The translations under genes and the position numbers were made by a program. This document shows, piece after piece, positions 15,627 to 23,767 of a stretch of DNA of 33,389 nt; the stretch's first letter is position 1; every line of letters starts with the position of its first letter. The notes beneath the pieces were generated by a model. The model searched no databases and was not told the origin of the DNA. It saw only the letters and a program-made list of their open reading frames with translations. This stretch comes from CAZRIP01 sp964600165 (GTDB lineage Bacteria; Elusimicrobiota; Elusimicrobia; UBA1565; UBA9628), in the NCBI GenBank assembly GCA_964600165.1, contig CAZRIP010000027.1, positions 1-33,389 on the forward strand, in the 5' to 3' direction.

Positions 15627-16646
15627 CTACTGTCCCGGAGGAGCGGCGGGCGGCGCGTCGCCCGAAGGCGGCGCGTCCGGCGGCGCCGAGGCGTCAGCGG
15701 GCGCGGGCGCGGGCGCGGGCGCGTCGGGCGAAGGCGGCGGCAGCGAGGCCGTCGAGCTCGGAGCCTCGAGCGCGGCGCCGTTCGAGTCGTACACGGCGAA
15801 GCTGCCGTCCTTGAAGTTGAGCAGGACCTCGGTCTGGCCGCCCGACGCCGAGAACTTCGCGACCGCGACGTTCTCGCCCAGGTACTTCAAGAAGGCGGGG
15901 CCGGTCGGCGACTGCGCGTAGAGGAACGCCTCGCTGCGCGGGCCGTAGATCTGCACGAGCCGCGTCCCGTCCGGGCTCGGATACGTCTTGCCCTCGTTGG
16001 GAGCGGGGTTGGTCGTCGCCGGCGGCTGGAGCTCCGGGTTTTGCACGACGACGGCGCCGTTCTCGTAGGGATAGTAGTTGTTCTGAACGTAGACGTAGGA
16101 GTGCCCGTTCGGGCCCTGCCACCACCAATAGCCGTCCGACCAATAGACCCAGCGTCCGAAGCGGTCGTCGTGCCACCACCAGCGGCCCGCGTTATAGCGC
16201 GTCCAGTAGAACGTCTTGCCGTGGTAAAAGCCGTACCAGTGGTTGCCGTGGGCGTCGTCGTAGTGGCAATACTTGACGCCGTGGTCCGTGTGCCAGTAAT
16301 AGTGGTTGCGCGCGGTCTCGACGGCCGCCAGGCCGAGGGCGGCCGTCAGGAAGGCCGCGTTGCCCATGATCGTCGCGTGGTGCGCCGGCGGGACCAGCGC
16401 CGCCGTCTTGACGATCGCCACGCCGCGCTCGTCGCGACGAGGATACTCGACGCGATGCTCGTCGCGCACGATGTGCTCCTCGTGGACGATCGGCCGCGGG
16501 GCGGGCACGGCGACGCGGCGCATCTTGATGACGACGCGCGGGCGGTGCACCCGCTCCTCGCGGCGTTCCTCCGCTCCGGCCGGGCGGCACAGCGACAGCG
16601 CGAACGCCGCGCTCAAGACAAGACGGCTCCAGGAAATCTCGGTCAT
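15627..16646 (-). CDS. Exported Trp/Tyr/His-rich protein with Pro-rich tail
   Basis: A 339-residue protein with a signal peptide (about 1-25, ending PAGA). A basic, His-containing segment (26-75) is followed by a hydrophobic patch (about 88-110) and an extraordinary aromatic block at 114-194 built of short GxWYxxxxG-like units (HWYGFYHGKTFYW, GRWWWHDDRFGRWVYW, DGYWWWQGPNG). Residues 225-290 look like a compact beta domain (TRLVQIYGPRSEAFLY; EVLLNFKDGSFAVYD), and the last 45 residues are Pro/Ala repeats. The aromatic units resemble beta-strand repeats of cell-surface or WG-type proteins, but no family is certain. The function is unknown; adhesion or cell-wall association is a guess. Confidence 0.65.
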   Translation of the reverse strand: MTEISWSRLVLSAAFALSLCRPAGAEERREERVHRPRVVIKMRRVAVPAPRPIVHEEHIVRDEHRVEYPRRDERGVAIVKTAALVPPAHHATIMGNAAFLTAALGLAAVETARNHYYWHTDHGVKYCHYDDAHGNHWYGFYHGKTFYWTRYNAGRWWWHDDRFGRWVYWSDGYWWWQGPNGHSYVYVQNNYYPYENGAVVVQNPELQPPATTNPAPNEGKTYPSPDGTRLVQIYGPRSEAFLYAQSPTGPAFLKYLGENVAVAKFSASGGQTEVLLNFKDGSFAVYDSNGAALEAPSSTASLPPPSPDAPAPAPAPADASAPPDAPPSGDAPPAAPPGQ

Positions 16647-16652
16647 GCCGCC

Positions 16653-16682
16653 ATGATATCGAATTTCCGGGCGAGTCGACAA
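16653..16682 (-). promoter_or_regulatory. Promoter TTGTCG-N18-TATCAT, 6 bases before start
   Basis: -35 TTGTCG (16682-16677) and -10 TATCAT (16658-16653) on the minus strand, then six bases and ATG 16646. Leaderless layout with no Shine-Dalgarno sequence. Confidence 0.45.
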
Positions 16683-16684
16683 TC

Positions 16685-17863
16685 TCAGCGGCGGACGAGC
16701 TCGATGAACGGGTCGCCCGTCCAGGTTTTCCCTTTCCACTCGACCGCGCGCTGCATGTACGCGCCTCTTTCGAGGCGGCCGTACGTCACGTCGGGCGAAA
16801 GAGCGAGCTCCGGGACCTCCTTGAGCACGGCCGAAAGGTCGCGCGCGAGGAACGGCGACAGGCGCGCGCGCCCGCCTTTCTTGAGCACGCGCGCGATCTC
16901 CTTGAGATAGACGACGTACTTGTCGTCTTGCTCGTGGTCGTAGACGAACGGCCCCCAGCTCGAGTAGACGTAGTCGAACGCCCCGTCGGCGTAGGGCAGC
17001 CGCTCGAGGCGTCCGGGGCGGAAGGCCTCGGGATGCTCGCGCTGGCGCGGGCCGAGGAACGCGTCGGAGCCCACCGCGTCGACGCCGAGCGCGCGCAGAT
17101 CGTAGACGAAGGTGCCCGCGCCCGTCGCCGCGTCGAGGACCTTCTTGCCGCGCAGGCCCGAGGCGTCCAGGAAATCGTCCGGGAAGACGCCCTTGAGCTC
17201 CTCGAGGCCGCGCCCCGTGCGCGCGAACGGGCGGCCGTCGATCGTCACCGCGTGGCCATCGTAAGACGGAGGAAGCGGCGGCTCGCCGCGGCGCGGCGGC
17301 GCCTGCTCGCCGGGCGTCGCCCTGACGAGCCCGGCCCAGGGCTTGCGCGCGCCCGCGGCGGGGACCGCCACGGCGTCGTCCTCCTCGCGCGGCTTCCACG
17401 ACGCCGGCTCCCGCAAAAGCTTGTCCATGCCGCGCCGCGAGGCCTCGCGCCAGAGCGCGGCGTGCGCGGCCAGCAGCGGCTCGCGCTTGTCCTCGGGCAG
17501 AGCGCCGAGGACGCCGCGCAGCGCGTCGAGGCGCCGGTAGGTATCGGCGACGTCCCCCGACGCCAGGGCTTTAAGCTTCTCCTCCGCCGGAAGGTCGGAG
17601 AGCAGCGTCTGCGCGTAGACGCCGACGGCGTTTCGGATGGCCGCGGCCTGCGCCTCATTCGGCAGCGCCGCGATCGCGGGAAGGGACACGCGCGCCGAGT
17701 CCAGCACGGAGACGAGCTGCGGCGCGTTGAGCGCCTCGACGTGAAGCTCCTGGAGGGCCGGGACGGGCGCCGGGCTCGCCAGACCGGCGTCGACGAAGGA
17801 CTGCCAGGTCGCCGCCGAGGCCGGGGCGCACGCTAAAAGCAACGCGAGCAGAGGGGTCCGCAC
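16685..17863 (-). CDS. Exported protein with a class I SAM-methyltransferase fold
   Basis: A 392-residue protein starting with a signal peptide (MRTPLLALLLACAPASA). Residues 18-150 are helical, about 160-200 Pro-rich. The C-terminal half has a class I methyltransferase core: motif I KVLDAATGAGTF (241-252), acidic end of strand two VGSDAF (264-269), LPYADGAFDYVYSSWG (289-304) as motif IV, and a helix IARVLKKGG (323-331). SAM is not known in the periplasm, so the leader and the fold conflict: the enzyme may act before export, in another cell, or on another ligand. The GTG at 17863 is preferred over a GTG two codons upstream because a TGT-TATCCT extended -10 ends six bases before it and the signal peptide is better. 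Confidence 0.65.
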   Translation of the reverse strand: MRTPLLALLLACAPASAATWQSFVDAGLASPAPVPALQELHVEALNAPQLVSVLDSARVSLPAIAALPNEAQAAAIRNAVGVYAQTLLSDLPAEEKLKALASGDVADTYRRLDALRGVLGALPEDKREPLLAAHAALWREASRRGMDKLLREPASWKPREEDDAVAVPAAGARKPWAGLVRATPGEQAPPRRGEPPLPPSYDGHAVTIDGRPFARTGRGLEELKGVFPDDFLDASGLRGKKVLDAATGAGTFVYDLRALGVDAVGSDAFLGPRQREHPEAFRPGRLERLPYADGAFDYVYSSWGPFVYDHEQDDKYVVYLKEIARVLKKGGRARLSPFLARDLSAVLKEVPELALSPDVTYGRLERGAYMQRAVEWKGKTWTGDPFIELVRR

Positions 17864-17869
17864 GCTCAC

Positions 17870-17878
17870 AGGATAACA
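17870..17878 (-). promoter_or_regulatory. Extended -10 TGT-TATCCT, 6 bases before a GTG start
   Basis: Minus strand: TGT at 17878-17876, TATCCT at 17875-17870, six bases, GTG 17863. The layout matches those at 10177 and 23738 and supports the GTG as start. Confidence 0.5.
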
Positions 17879-17910
17879 GGCGCGCGCGCCGCGCGCCAGG
17901 GCTCTCGAGT

Positions 17911-18108
17911 TTACGGCCGGTCGGTCTTGAGCGCGGATTCCACTCGCCGGAGGCTCGCTCCGACCTCTCTCGACACGCGATCGAGCAGCTCATTCCTTCC
18001 GAGGCCGCGCCCGAGCAGGCGCGCGGTCTCGTCCATTTTACGCCACTTCCGCATCGAGGCGCGGATGCGGACGCGCTCCTCGGCGGCGCCGACAATGAGA
18101 TGAGGCAT
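17911..18108 (-). CDS. Small basic protein of unknown function
   Basis: A 65-residue ORF rich in Arg and Glu, probably two helices (about 9-30 and 33-60), with codon use (G/C at third positions) like its neighbours. Its ATG is eight bases after the RND stop. TAGAAT (18119-18114), which contains the RND stop codon, lies five bases before the ATG, so it may have its own leaderless message as well as read-through. No family is recognised. A regulatory or DNA-binding role is possible from charge alone, but nothing specific supports it. Confidence 0.45.
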   Translation of the reverse strand: MPHLIVGAAEERVRIRASMRKWRKMDETARLLGRGLGRNELLDRVSREVGASLRRVESALKTDRP

Positions 18109-18113
18109 CGGTC

Positions 18114-18119
18114 ATTCTA
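18114..18119 (-). promoter_or_regulatory. -10-like TAGAAT overlapping the RND stop codon
   Basis: TAGAAT on the minus strand contains the RND stop TAG (18119-18117) and lies five bases before the ATG at 18108. Same geometry as the DUF488/DehI junction. Confidence 0.35.
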
Positions 18120-21100
18120 GCCTTTTACGGTCTCGGCCGGCAGCTCGCCGAGCTCGAGCAGCGCTTCCTTGAGCTTGGCGTCGTGCTTGTGGCTCTCGAG
18201 GGCGGCCGCGAGGCTGTAGGCGCAGGGCACGACGAAAAGCGTCAAGAGCGTCGAGACGGCCACGCCGCCGATGATGACGAGCGCCATCGGCACGCGCGTC
18301 TCGGCGCCGGGGCCGAGCGCCAGCGCGGGCGGGATCGCCGCGGCGATCGTCGCCGTCGAGGTCATCACGATCGGCCGCAAACGCACCGGGCAGGCGCGCG
18401 CGAGCGCCTCGTCGACGCCGAGGCCGAGCTTGCGCTGCTCGTTGGTGAAGTCGACGAGAAGGATCGAGTTCTTCTTGACGATGCCCATGAGCAAAACGAT
18501 TCCGATCATGCTGAACATGTTGAGCGACTGATGCCCGATCACGAGGGCGAGCACGGCGCCGGTCACGGAAAACGGCAGCGCGAGCAGCACGAGCGCCGGG
18601 TGGATGAAGCTGTTGAACTGCGCGCCGAGGACCATGTACGCGACGAAAACGCCCAAGACCAAGGCGATCACCAGCCCGAGAAAGGCCTCTTGAAAGTCCT
18701 GCGCCCCGCCGGCGTAGGCCAGCTTCACGCCGTCGGGCAGGATGCGCTTGGCGATGGCCTCGACGGCCTTCAACGCGTCGGACTGCGACTTGCCGCTGGC
18801 GACGTTGGCCTGCAGGCGGATCGCGCGCGAGCGGTTCTCGCGCGTGATGCTCAAAAGAGTCTTCTTCTCGCGCACGTCGACGACCGTGCGCAGCGGCACG
18901 ATCTCGCCGCGGTTGTTGCGCACCTCGATCCTGTCGACGTCGCTCGCGCCCGCGCGATCGCTCTTCGGGAAGCTCACGCGGATGTCGTAGCGGTGCCCGC
19001 CGCGCGAGAACTTCCCGGCGCGCACGCCGCCCAAGGTCGCGTTGACGGCGTCGGCGATCGTCGCCACGCTGACGCCGCGGGCGGCCGCGGCGACGCGGTC
19101 GGGCCAGATCTCCACCTCCGGCATGCCGAGCTTGTAGTTCGAGTTGACGTCGACCATGAGTCCGGTCTTCTTCATCTCCTCGAGGAACTTCCCGGAAAGC
19201 TCCGCGAGCTGGTCCCAATCGCGCCCTTGGATGGTGAAGTCGACCGGGAAGCCGGGCTCGGCGCCGCCGCCGCCCGTCGAGAGGTCGAGGATGATGACCT
19301 TCTCGAGGCCCGGAAGCTTGGCGAGCGACTGGCGCAGCTCGTCTTGCAGCTCCTGCTGCGACAGCGGCTTGCGCCGGCCCGCCTCCACGGCGCGCTTCTT
19401 GAGCTCCTTGAGGGTGACGAAGATCATCCCGCTGTTGATCTCCCCTCCGTCGAAACCCCCGACGGCGGAGTAGTAGCGGTCCACTTCCCCGCGCTTGGTC
19501 AGATAGTCCTCGACATTCTTGAACACCCCGTCCGTGTACTCCAGCGACGAGCCCACGGGGGTCTCTAGCTGAACTAAGAGCATGCTCTGGTCCTGCGCGG
19601 GCATCAGCTCCTTGCGCACTACCATGAAAAGCGCCAACGAGCCGACGAAGAGCAGCGTGGAGACGATGAGGACCTTCCAGCGCCGGCCCAGACACCAGCC
19701 CAGCGCGACGCGGTACAGGCGCGAGGCGCGCGCCATCAGATCGTCGATCACGCCCGGCAAGCCCGTCGGGTGCCCGACCTCGAGGAACTGCGAGCAGCGC
19801 ATCGGCGCGAGCGTCAGCGCTTCGAGCAGCGAGAGCATCACGGCCGCGGAGATCGTCACCCCGAATTGGAGGAAGTACTTCCCGATCACGCCCTTGACGA
19901 AGAGGACGGGCACGAAGATCGCGAGGATGGCGACGGAGGCCGCCATGGCCGCGAAGTAGATCTCCCGCGCGCCGACGATGGCCGCCTTGACCTGGGACTG
20001 CCCCGCCTCGCGGTGGCGCACGATGTTTTCCAGCACCATGATGGCGTCGTCGACGACGATGCCTATGACGAGCGTCAGGCCGAGCAGCGTGAAGGCGTTC
20101 TGAGTATAGCCGATGAAATACAAGACGACGAACGTCCCGAGGATCGACGTCGGGATCGCCATGAAGATGTTGACGGCGGAGCTCCACGAGCCCAGGAAGA
20201 GCCAACAGATCACGCCTGTCAGCAGCGCGGCCAAGATGAGGTTGAAGTTGAGCTCGCGCGTCGATTGCTCGATGAACTGCGTGCCGTCGAAGTTGACGAC
20301 GAGCTTCATGCCCTTGGGCAAAGTCGACTGCAGCTCGGCCACGCGCTTGACCACCTCGTGGCCTACCTCGACGGCGTTGGCGTTGTGCTGCTTCAAGATG
20401 CCGAGGCCGATGGCGGCCTGCCCGCCGACGCGGGAGATGCCGCGAGGGTCGGAGAGACCGTCCTCGACCGAAGCGATCTCACCCAAGCGAAACGGGCGGT
20501 AGATCGGCCGGCCCTCGCGGTTGGCGATGACGAGCTTCTCGAGCTCCGGGATCGACTGCGCCTCGCCCATCACGCGCAGGTTCCACTCCTTCTTGTCGGT
20601 GGAAAGAAAGCCCGCGGGCCGCTCCGAGTGCTCGTTGCGCAGGGCGCCGAGCACGTCGTCGACGGTGATCTCGCGCGCCTTCATCTTGTCCGGGTCGAGA
20701 TAGACGCGGATCGCGGGCTCGACGTAGCCGCCCAGGAAGACGTCGCCGACGCCGTTCAACGTCGTGAACTTATCCTTGAGCTCGTCCTTGACGTAGGTCA
20801 TCAGCTCGCGCTGCGGCCGGTCGCCGGACAGGGAGATCCACATGAACGGCTGATCATCCGGATTAAATTTCATTATAACCGGAGGATCGATGTCCTTGGG
20901 CAGCTGCAGCTGCGCTTGAGAGATCTTGCTCTGCACCTCCTGCAGCGCGACGTCGACGTTCGTCTTGAGGTCGAACTCGCAGGTGATCTGGGCCTGGCCT
21001 TGGCGCGTGACCGAGGAGATCTTCTTGACGCCCTTCACGGAAGTGACCGCGCTCTCGATGACGTCGACGACCTCGGTCTCCATGACCTCGGGCGAGGCGC

Positions 21101-21257
21101 CCTCCCAGGTGACGGTCACCGTCAGGACCGGGAAGTCCACGTCCGGCAGCTGGCTCTTGCCGATCTGGAAGAAGCCGATCAAGCCGAAGACGACGAGCCC
21201 CGCCATGAGCATCCAGGCGAAGACGGGCCGCTTGATGGACAGGTCGGAGAGTATCAT
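18117..21257 (-). CDS. RND-family efflux transporter, inner-membrane subunit (HAE-1/AcrB type)
   Basis: The 1046-residue, 12-helix proton-driven exporter is of normal family length. The N-terminus is typical (SIKRPVFAWMLMAGLVVFG). The proton-relay aspartates are in GIVVDDAIMVLENIV (TM4, AcrB Asp407/408 equivalents) and the TM10 lysine is in GIVKKNSILLVDF. Two large periplasmic loops of pore and docking type lie between TM1-2 and TM7-8. Substrates (drugs, detergents, lipids) cannot be read from the sequence. Full pumps need a membrane-fusion protein and an outer-membrane channel; neither is next to it in this window. The start ATG 21257 is chosen on homology; an upstream in-frame start adds eight unlikely residues. 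Confidence 0.9.
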   Translation of the reverse strand: MILSDLSIKRPVFAWMLMAGLVVFGLIGFFQIGKSQLPDVDFPVLTVTVTWEGASPEVMETEVVDVIESAVTSVKGVKKISSVTRQGQAQITCEFDLKTNVDVALQEVQSKISQAQLQLPKDIDPPVIMKFNPDDQPFMWISLSGDRPQRELMTYVKDELKDKFTTLNGVGDVFLGGYVEPAIRVYLDPDKMKAREITVDDVLGALRNEHSERPAGFLSTDKKEWNLRVMGEAQSIPELEKLVIANREGRPIYRPFRLGEIASVEDGLSDPRGISRVGGQAAIGLGILKQHNANAVEVGHEVVKRVAELQSTLPKGMKLVVNFDGTQFIEQSTRELNFNLILAALLTGVICWLFLGSWSSAVNIFMAIPTSILGTFVVLYFIGYTQNAFTLLGLTLVIGIVVDDAIMVLENIVRHREAGQSQVKAAIVGAREIYFAAMAASVAILAIFVPVLFVKGVIGKYFLQFGVTISAAVMLSLLEALTLAPMRCSQFLEVGHPTGLPGVIDDLMARASRLYRVALGWCLGRRWKVLIVSTLLFVGSLALFMVVRKELMPAQDQSMLLVQLETPVGSSLEYTDGVFKNVEDYLTKRGEVDRYYSAVGGFDGGEINSGMIFVTLKELKKRAVEAGRRKPLSQQELQDELRQSLAKLPGLEKVIILDLSTGGGGAEPGFPVDFTIQGRDWDQLAELSGKFLEEMKKTGLMVDVNSNYKLGMPEVEIWPDRVAAAARGVSVATIADAVNATLGGVRAGKFSRGGHRYDIRVSFPKSDRAGASDVDRIEVRNNRGEIVPLRTVVDVREKKTLLSITRENRSRAIRLQANVASGKSQSDALKAVEAIAKRILPDGVKLAYAGGAQDFQEAFLGLVIALVLGVFVAYMVLGAQFNSFIHPALVLLALPFSVTGAVLALVIGHQSLNMFSMIGIVLLMGIVKKNSILLVDFTNEQRKLGLGVDEALARACPVRLRPIVMTSTATIAAAIPPALALGPGAETRVPMALVIIGGVAVSTLLTLFVVPCAYSLAAALESHKHDAKLKEALLELGELPAETVKG

Positions 21258-21271
21258 GAGGCGAGACAGGC

Positions 21272-21280
21272 ATTCTACCA
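21272..21280 (-). promoter_or_regulatory. Extended -10 TGG-TAGAAT upstream of the RND gene
   Basis: Minus strand TGG (21280-21278) and TAGAAT (21277-21272). Predicted transcription start near 21265 gives a leader of only about 8 bases before ATG 21257, and no Shine-Dalgarno sequence is present. Confidence 0.4.
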
Positions 21281-21368
21281 AAACGACGGCTTCGTCATCT
21301 CTTCATAACCGATCTTCCATGGCCGCCGCCGCGCGATTCTCGTAAGATCGGCGATCGAACTAAAATCC

Positions 21369-21782
21369 ATGCTCGTCGTGGAGGACGACCTCGACGACAA
21401 AGAATTTATCCAGGAAGCGCTCGCCGCCTGCGGCTTCCAAGACGCCGCGGCCTTCCTCGCCGACGGCGTCCAGGCGCTCGCCGCCATGCAAGGCTCGCGC
21501 TCCTTGAGCCGCGTCCCCTCGCTCGTAGTGCTGGACTTGATGCTGCCCAAGCTCAGCGGGCTGGAAGTGCTGGAACGCCTGCGCGCCCAGCCGCGCACGA
21601 AGAGCGTCCCCGTCGTCATCTTCAGCAGCTCCGACAGGCCGGAGGACGTCGCCCGCGCGTATGCGCTCGGAGTCAACGGCTACGTGCGCAAACCGGTGGA
21701 TCCGAGCGACTTCGCGGCCGCAGTCGCCGACATGGCGCGCTACTGGCTGGCTCGAAACATCACGGCCGACGCGCTGAGATGA
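21369..21782 (+). CDS. Receiver-only response regulator (Rcp1-like)
   Basis: A 137-residue single receiver domain without output module. It has the acidic pair Asp6/Asp7 (MLVVEDDLDD), phospho-acceptor Asp56 in VVLDLMLP, Ser86 in VIFSSSD and Lys108 in YVRKPVD. The C-terminal ARYWLARN helix resembles receiver proteins paired with phytochrome-type kinases (Rcp1 group). Its stop overlaps the kinase start (ATGA), so the two are a cognate pair by position. Output is likely by protein contact or phosphorelay. The start leaves almost no residues ahead of the first strand. TAAAAT at 21361-21366 is only two bases from this ATG, so the exact start is uncertain. Confidence 0.85.
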   Translation: MLVVEDDLDDKEFIQEALAACGFQDAAAFLADGVQALAAMQGSRSLSRVPSLVVLDLMLPKLSGLEVLERLRAQPRTKSVPVVIFSSSDRPEDVARAYALGVNGYVRKPVDPSDFAAAVADMARYWLARNITADALR

Positions 21783-22825
21783 TCCGCCGAGCGCGGCTGG
21801 GCTGGGCCGCGGCCACGGCCGTCACCCTCGCGGCGATCCTCGTCTTGGACTACGCCACGGGAGACGTGAGTGTCTCGATCTTCTACCTGCTGCCGATCTT
21901 CGTCGCCACCTGGCGCGGGAAAACGGGCGCGGGGATCATCGCCGCGGCCGCCTCCTCCATCGCGATGTTCGTCATGGAGGACGTCGTGGAGCGCCCCGCC
22001 GGTCGTCCCATCGTCTATTGGGACGACGTCATGAAGATCGCGTTCCTGCTCGTCGTCGCCGTGCTCTCGACGAGGCTGCGGGAGGCGCTCCAGCGGGAAA
22101 GGGAGCTGCGCGCGGGCCTGGAGCTTCGCGTCCAAGAAAGGACCGCCCAGCTCGAGCTCGGCGCCAACGAGCTGCGGGCCTTCAATTACGCCGTCGCGCA
22201 CCACTTGCGCTCGCCGCTGCGCGGCATCGCCAGGCTCGCGCGCCGGCACGAGGGCATCCAAGCCGCGGTCGGCCGCCTCGACGCCATCATCGAGGGGCTT
22301 CTCGACATCAGCAGCGTGCCCGTCGCCGACGTTCGCCGCGAGGAGGTCAACCTCAGCTCCATGGCCGGCGGCGTCCTCGACGAGTTGCGCAAGGCGTCGC
22401 CCGATCGCCGGGTCCGGCCCGTGATCGAGGAACGGCTCACGGCGCGGGGAGACCCGAGGCTCCTGCAGCTCGCCCTGCGCGCGCTGTTAGGCAACGCGTG
22501 GAAATTCACGAGCGGCCGCGGCGAGGGCTTCATCGAGTTCGGCGCCCGGCGCCAAGCGGAGGAGCTCGTCTATTTCGTAGGCGACAACGGAGCGGGATTC
22601 GACATGGCCTATGCCGCCAGGCTGTTCCATCCTTTCGAGCGCCTTCATTCGCCCGATCAGTACGCCGGAGTCGGCATAGGCTTGACCCTGGCGCGCCAAG
22701 CGGTCTCCCGGCACGGAGGAAGGATCTGGGCGGAGAGCCGGCCGGGCGCCGGCGCGACTTTCTTTTTTACGCTGGAGCCCGGCCCGCGGGCGACGGTCGG
22801 ATCTCGAGCTACTTCGGCGACATGA
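21779..22825 (+). CDS. Membrane-bound sensor histidine kinase
   Basis: The 348-residue kinase has an N-terminal membrane region of about four hydrophobic segments (residues 9-98) with no large periplasmic sensor domain, then a coiled coil (100-135). The H-box is VAHHLRSPLRG with His141 as the phospho-acceptor. The DHp hairpin after it is shorter than usual. The ATPase domain follows with N-box LGNAWKFT (Asn240), G1 DNGAGFD (270-276), GVGIGLTLAR and GGRIWAESRPGAGATF. It is coupled to the receiver gene by an ATGA overlap. Its 3' end overlaps the convergent ferredoxin gene by 17 bases. The signal is unknown; the membrane part may sense envelope state or a lipophilic ligand. Confidence 0.85.
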   Translation: MIRRARLGWAAATAVTLAAILVLDYATGDVSVSIFYLLPIFVATWRGKTGAGIIAAAASSIAMFVMEDVVERPAGRPIVYWDDVMKIAFLLVVAVLSTRLREALQRERELRAGLELRVQERTAQLELGANELRAFNYAVAHHLRSPLRGIARLARRHEGIQAAVGRLDAIIEGLLDISSVPVADVRREEVNLSSMAGGVLDELRKASPDRRVRPVIEERLTARGDPRLLQLALRALLGNAWKFTSGRGEGFIEFGARRQAEELVYFVGDNGAGFDMAYAARLFHPFERLHSPDQYAGVGIGLTLARQAVSRHGGRIWAESRPGAGATFFFTLEPGPRATVGSRATSAT

Positions 22826-23258
22826 TGTTCGGCACTTCCTTGTTCTGCTGCTGGAACAAGGGCGCCGCCGTCGGCTCGACGTAGACCGGCTTGTCGACGA
22901 AGCCGCGGACCTCGGCCGGAACGAGCTCCGGCTGCGAGAACACGACGTGCTCGTGATTGGGCTGGGTGTCCAAGCTCGTGGCGTGGCCCTTGACCGACGC
23001 CGACGGGACCATGCGGATCGTGTCCCACGGGCAGTCCTTGGCGCAGAGCCGGCAGCCGATGCAGACGTCGTAGTTGACGAAGACGCCGAAGTTGGACGGG
23101 TCCTCGCCGAACTTGTCGATGCAGCCCGGGATCGGGCAGACTTGGATGCAGACCTCGCAGCCCGTGCAGGCGCCGAGATTGACGATCGCTTTGAGCGGCA
23201 CCTTCGCGGCGCGCGTGACGAACTTCGGGCGGTCGGGGTGGTCGGGGGGCAGCGGCAT
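22809..23258 (-). CDS. Ferredoxin-type protein with two [4Fe-4S] clusters
   Basis: A 149-residue protein with two Cx2Cx2Cx3C sites: Cys31/34/37/41 in ACTGCEVCIQVCP and Cys66/69/72/76 in VCIGCRLCAKDCP. About 20 residues separate the two halves, containing GEDPSNFG. A C-terminal tail of about 65 residues, Pro- and Val-rich, is unusual for a small ferredoxin and may dock to a partner. The ATG overlaps the peroxiredoxin stop (TGATG) and has GGAGG seven bases upstream, so translation is coupled to bcp. It might supply electrons for peroxide reduction or other redox enzymes; the operon is suggestive only. Confidence 0.85.
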   Translation of the reverse strand: MPLPPDHPDRPKFVTRAAKVPLKAIVNLGACTGCEVCIQVCPIPGCIDKFGEDPSNFGVFVNYDVCIGCRLCAKDCPWDTIRMVPSASVKGHATSLDTQPNHEHVVFSQPELVPAEVRGFVDKPVYVEPTAAPLFQQQNKEVPNIMSPK

Positions 23259-23731
23259 CAGACGGCCTCCAAGATGGCTTGCGCGTGTCCGGCGACGGAG
23301 ACTTTCCTGATCACGTCCTTGAGCCGGCCGTCCGGCCCGATCACGAAGGTCGAGCGCACGACGCCCATGAAATCCCGGCCGTAAAGGGTCTTCTTCTGCC
23401 AGACGCCGAAGAGGCGGCAGAGCGCCTTGTCCTCGTCGACGAGCAGCGGAAAGGGCAGCTTCTGCTTGCGCTTGAAGTTCTCGTGCGAGGACGCGTTGTC
23501 GGGGCTGACGCCGAGGACGACGGCGCCTTTCTTCGAGAACTTCTCATGGCGGTCGCGGAAGTCGCAGGCCTCGATCGTGCAGCCGGGGGTCTGGTCTTTC
23601 GGGTAGAAATAGAGCACGACGGTCTTGCCGCGGTAGTCCTTGAGCTTGTGGACCCTGCCGGTCTCGTCCGCGGCGGAAAAATCCGGAGCCAAGTCCCCCG
23701 CGCGCGGCTCGGCGGTCAGCGTCTTCGGCAT
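23258..23731 (-). CDS. bcp: Peroxiredoxin, BCP type
   Basis: A 157-residue thioredoxin-fold peroxidase. The peroxidatic Cys is in PGCT and a second Cys five residues on (CTIEAC) is the resolving Cys position of E. coli-type BCP. It also has APDFSAAD near the N-terminus, VLYFYPKDQTPGCT and GVSPDNASSHENF. It reduces hydroperoxides in the cytoplasm with thioredoxin. The ATG at 23731 is set by family length and by an extended -10 (TGT-TATACT) six bases upstream. The frame is open much farther upstream within the glycosyltransferase gene, but that part is not homologous. The ferredoxin follows with a one-base overlap. Confidence 0.92.
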   Translation of the reverse strand: MPKTLTAEPRAGDLAPDFSAADETGRVHKLKDYRGKTVVLYFYPKDQTPGCTIEACDFRDRHEKFSKKGAVVLGVSPDNASSHENFKRKQKLPFPLLVDEDKALCRLFGVWQKKTLYGRDFMGVVRSTFVIGPDGRLKDVIRKVSVAGHAQAILEAV

Positions 23732-23737
23732 ATCGCC

Positions 23738-23767
23738 AGTATAACAGATGCGTCGCGGCGGCTTCAA
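23738..23767 (-). promoter_or_regulatory. Promoter TTGAAG-N18-(TGT)TATACT, 6 bases before the bcp start
   Basis: Minus strand: -35 TTGAAG (23767-23762), spacer 18 ending TGT, extended -10 TATACT (23743-23738), six bases, ATG 23731. This is the clearest leaderless layout in the window. The -35 overlaps the 3' end of the glycosyltransferase gene. Confidence 0.6.

Noticed and set aside
15690..15730. Tandem GCGGGCGC-like repeats resembling a minisatellite.
   Set aside because: They encode the Pro/Ala tail of the aromatic-rich exported protein in frame; a coding low-complexity tract.
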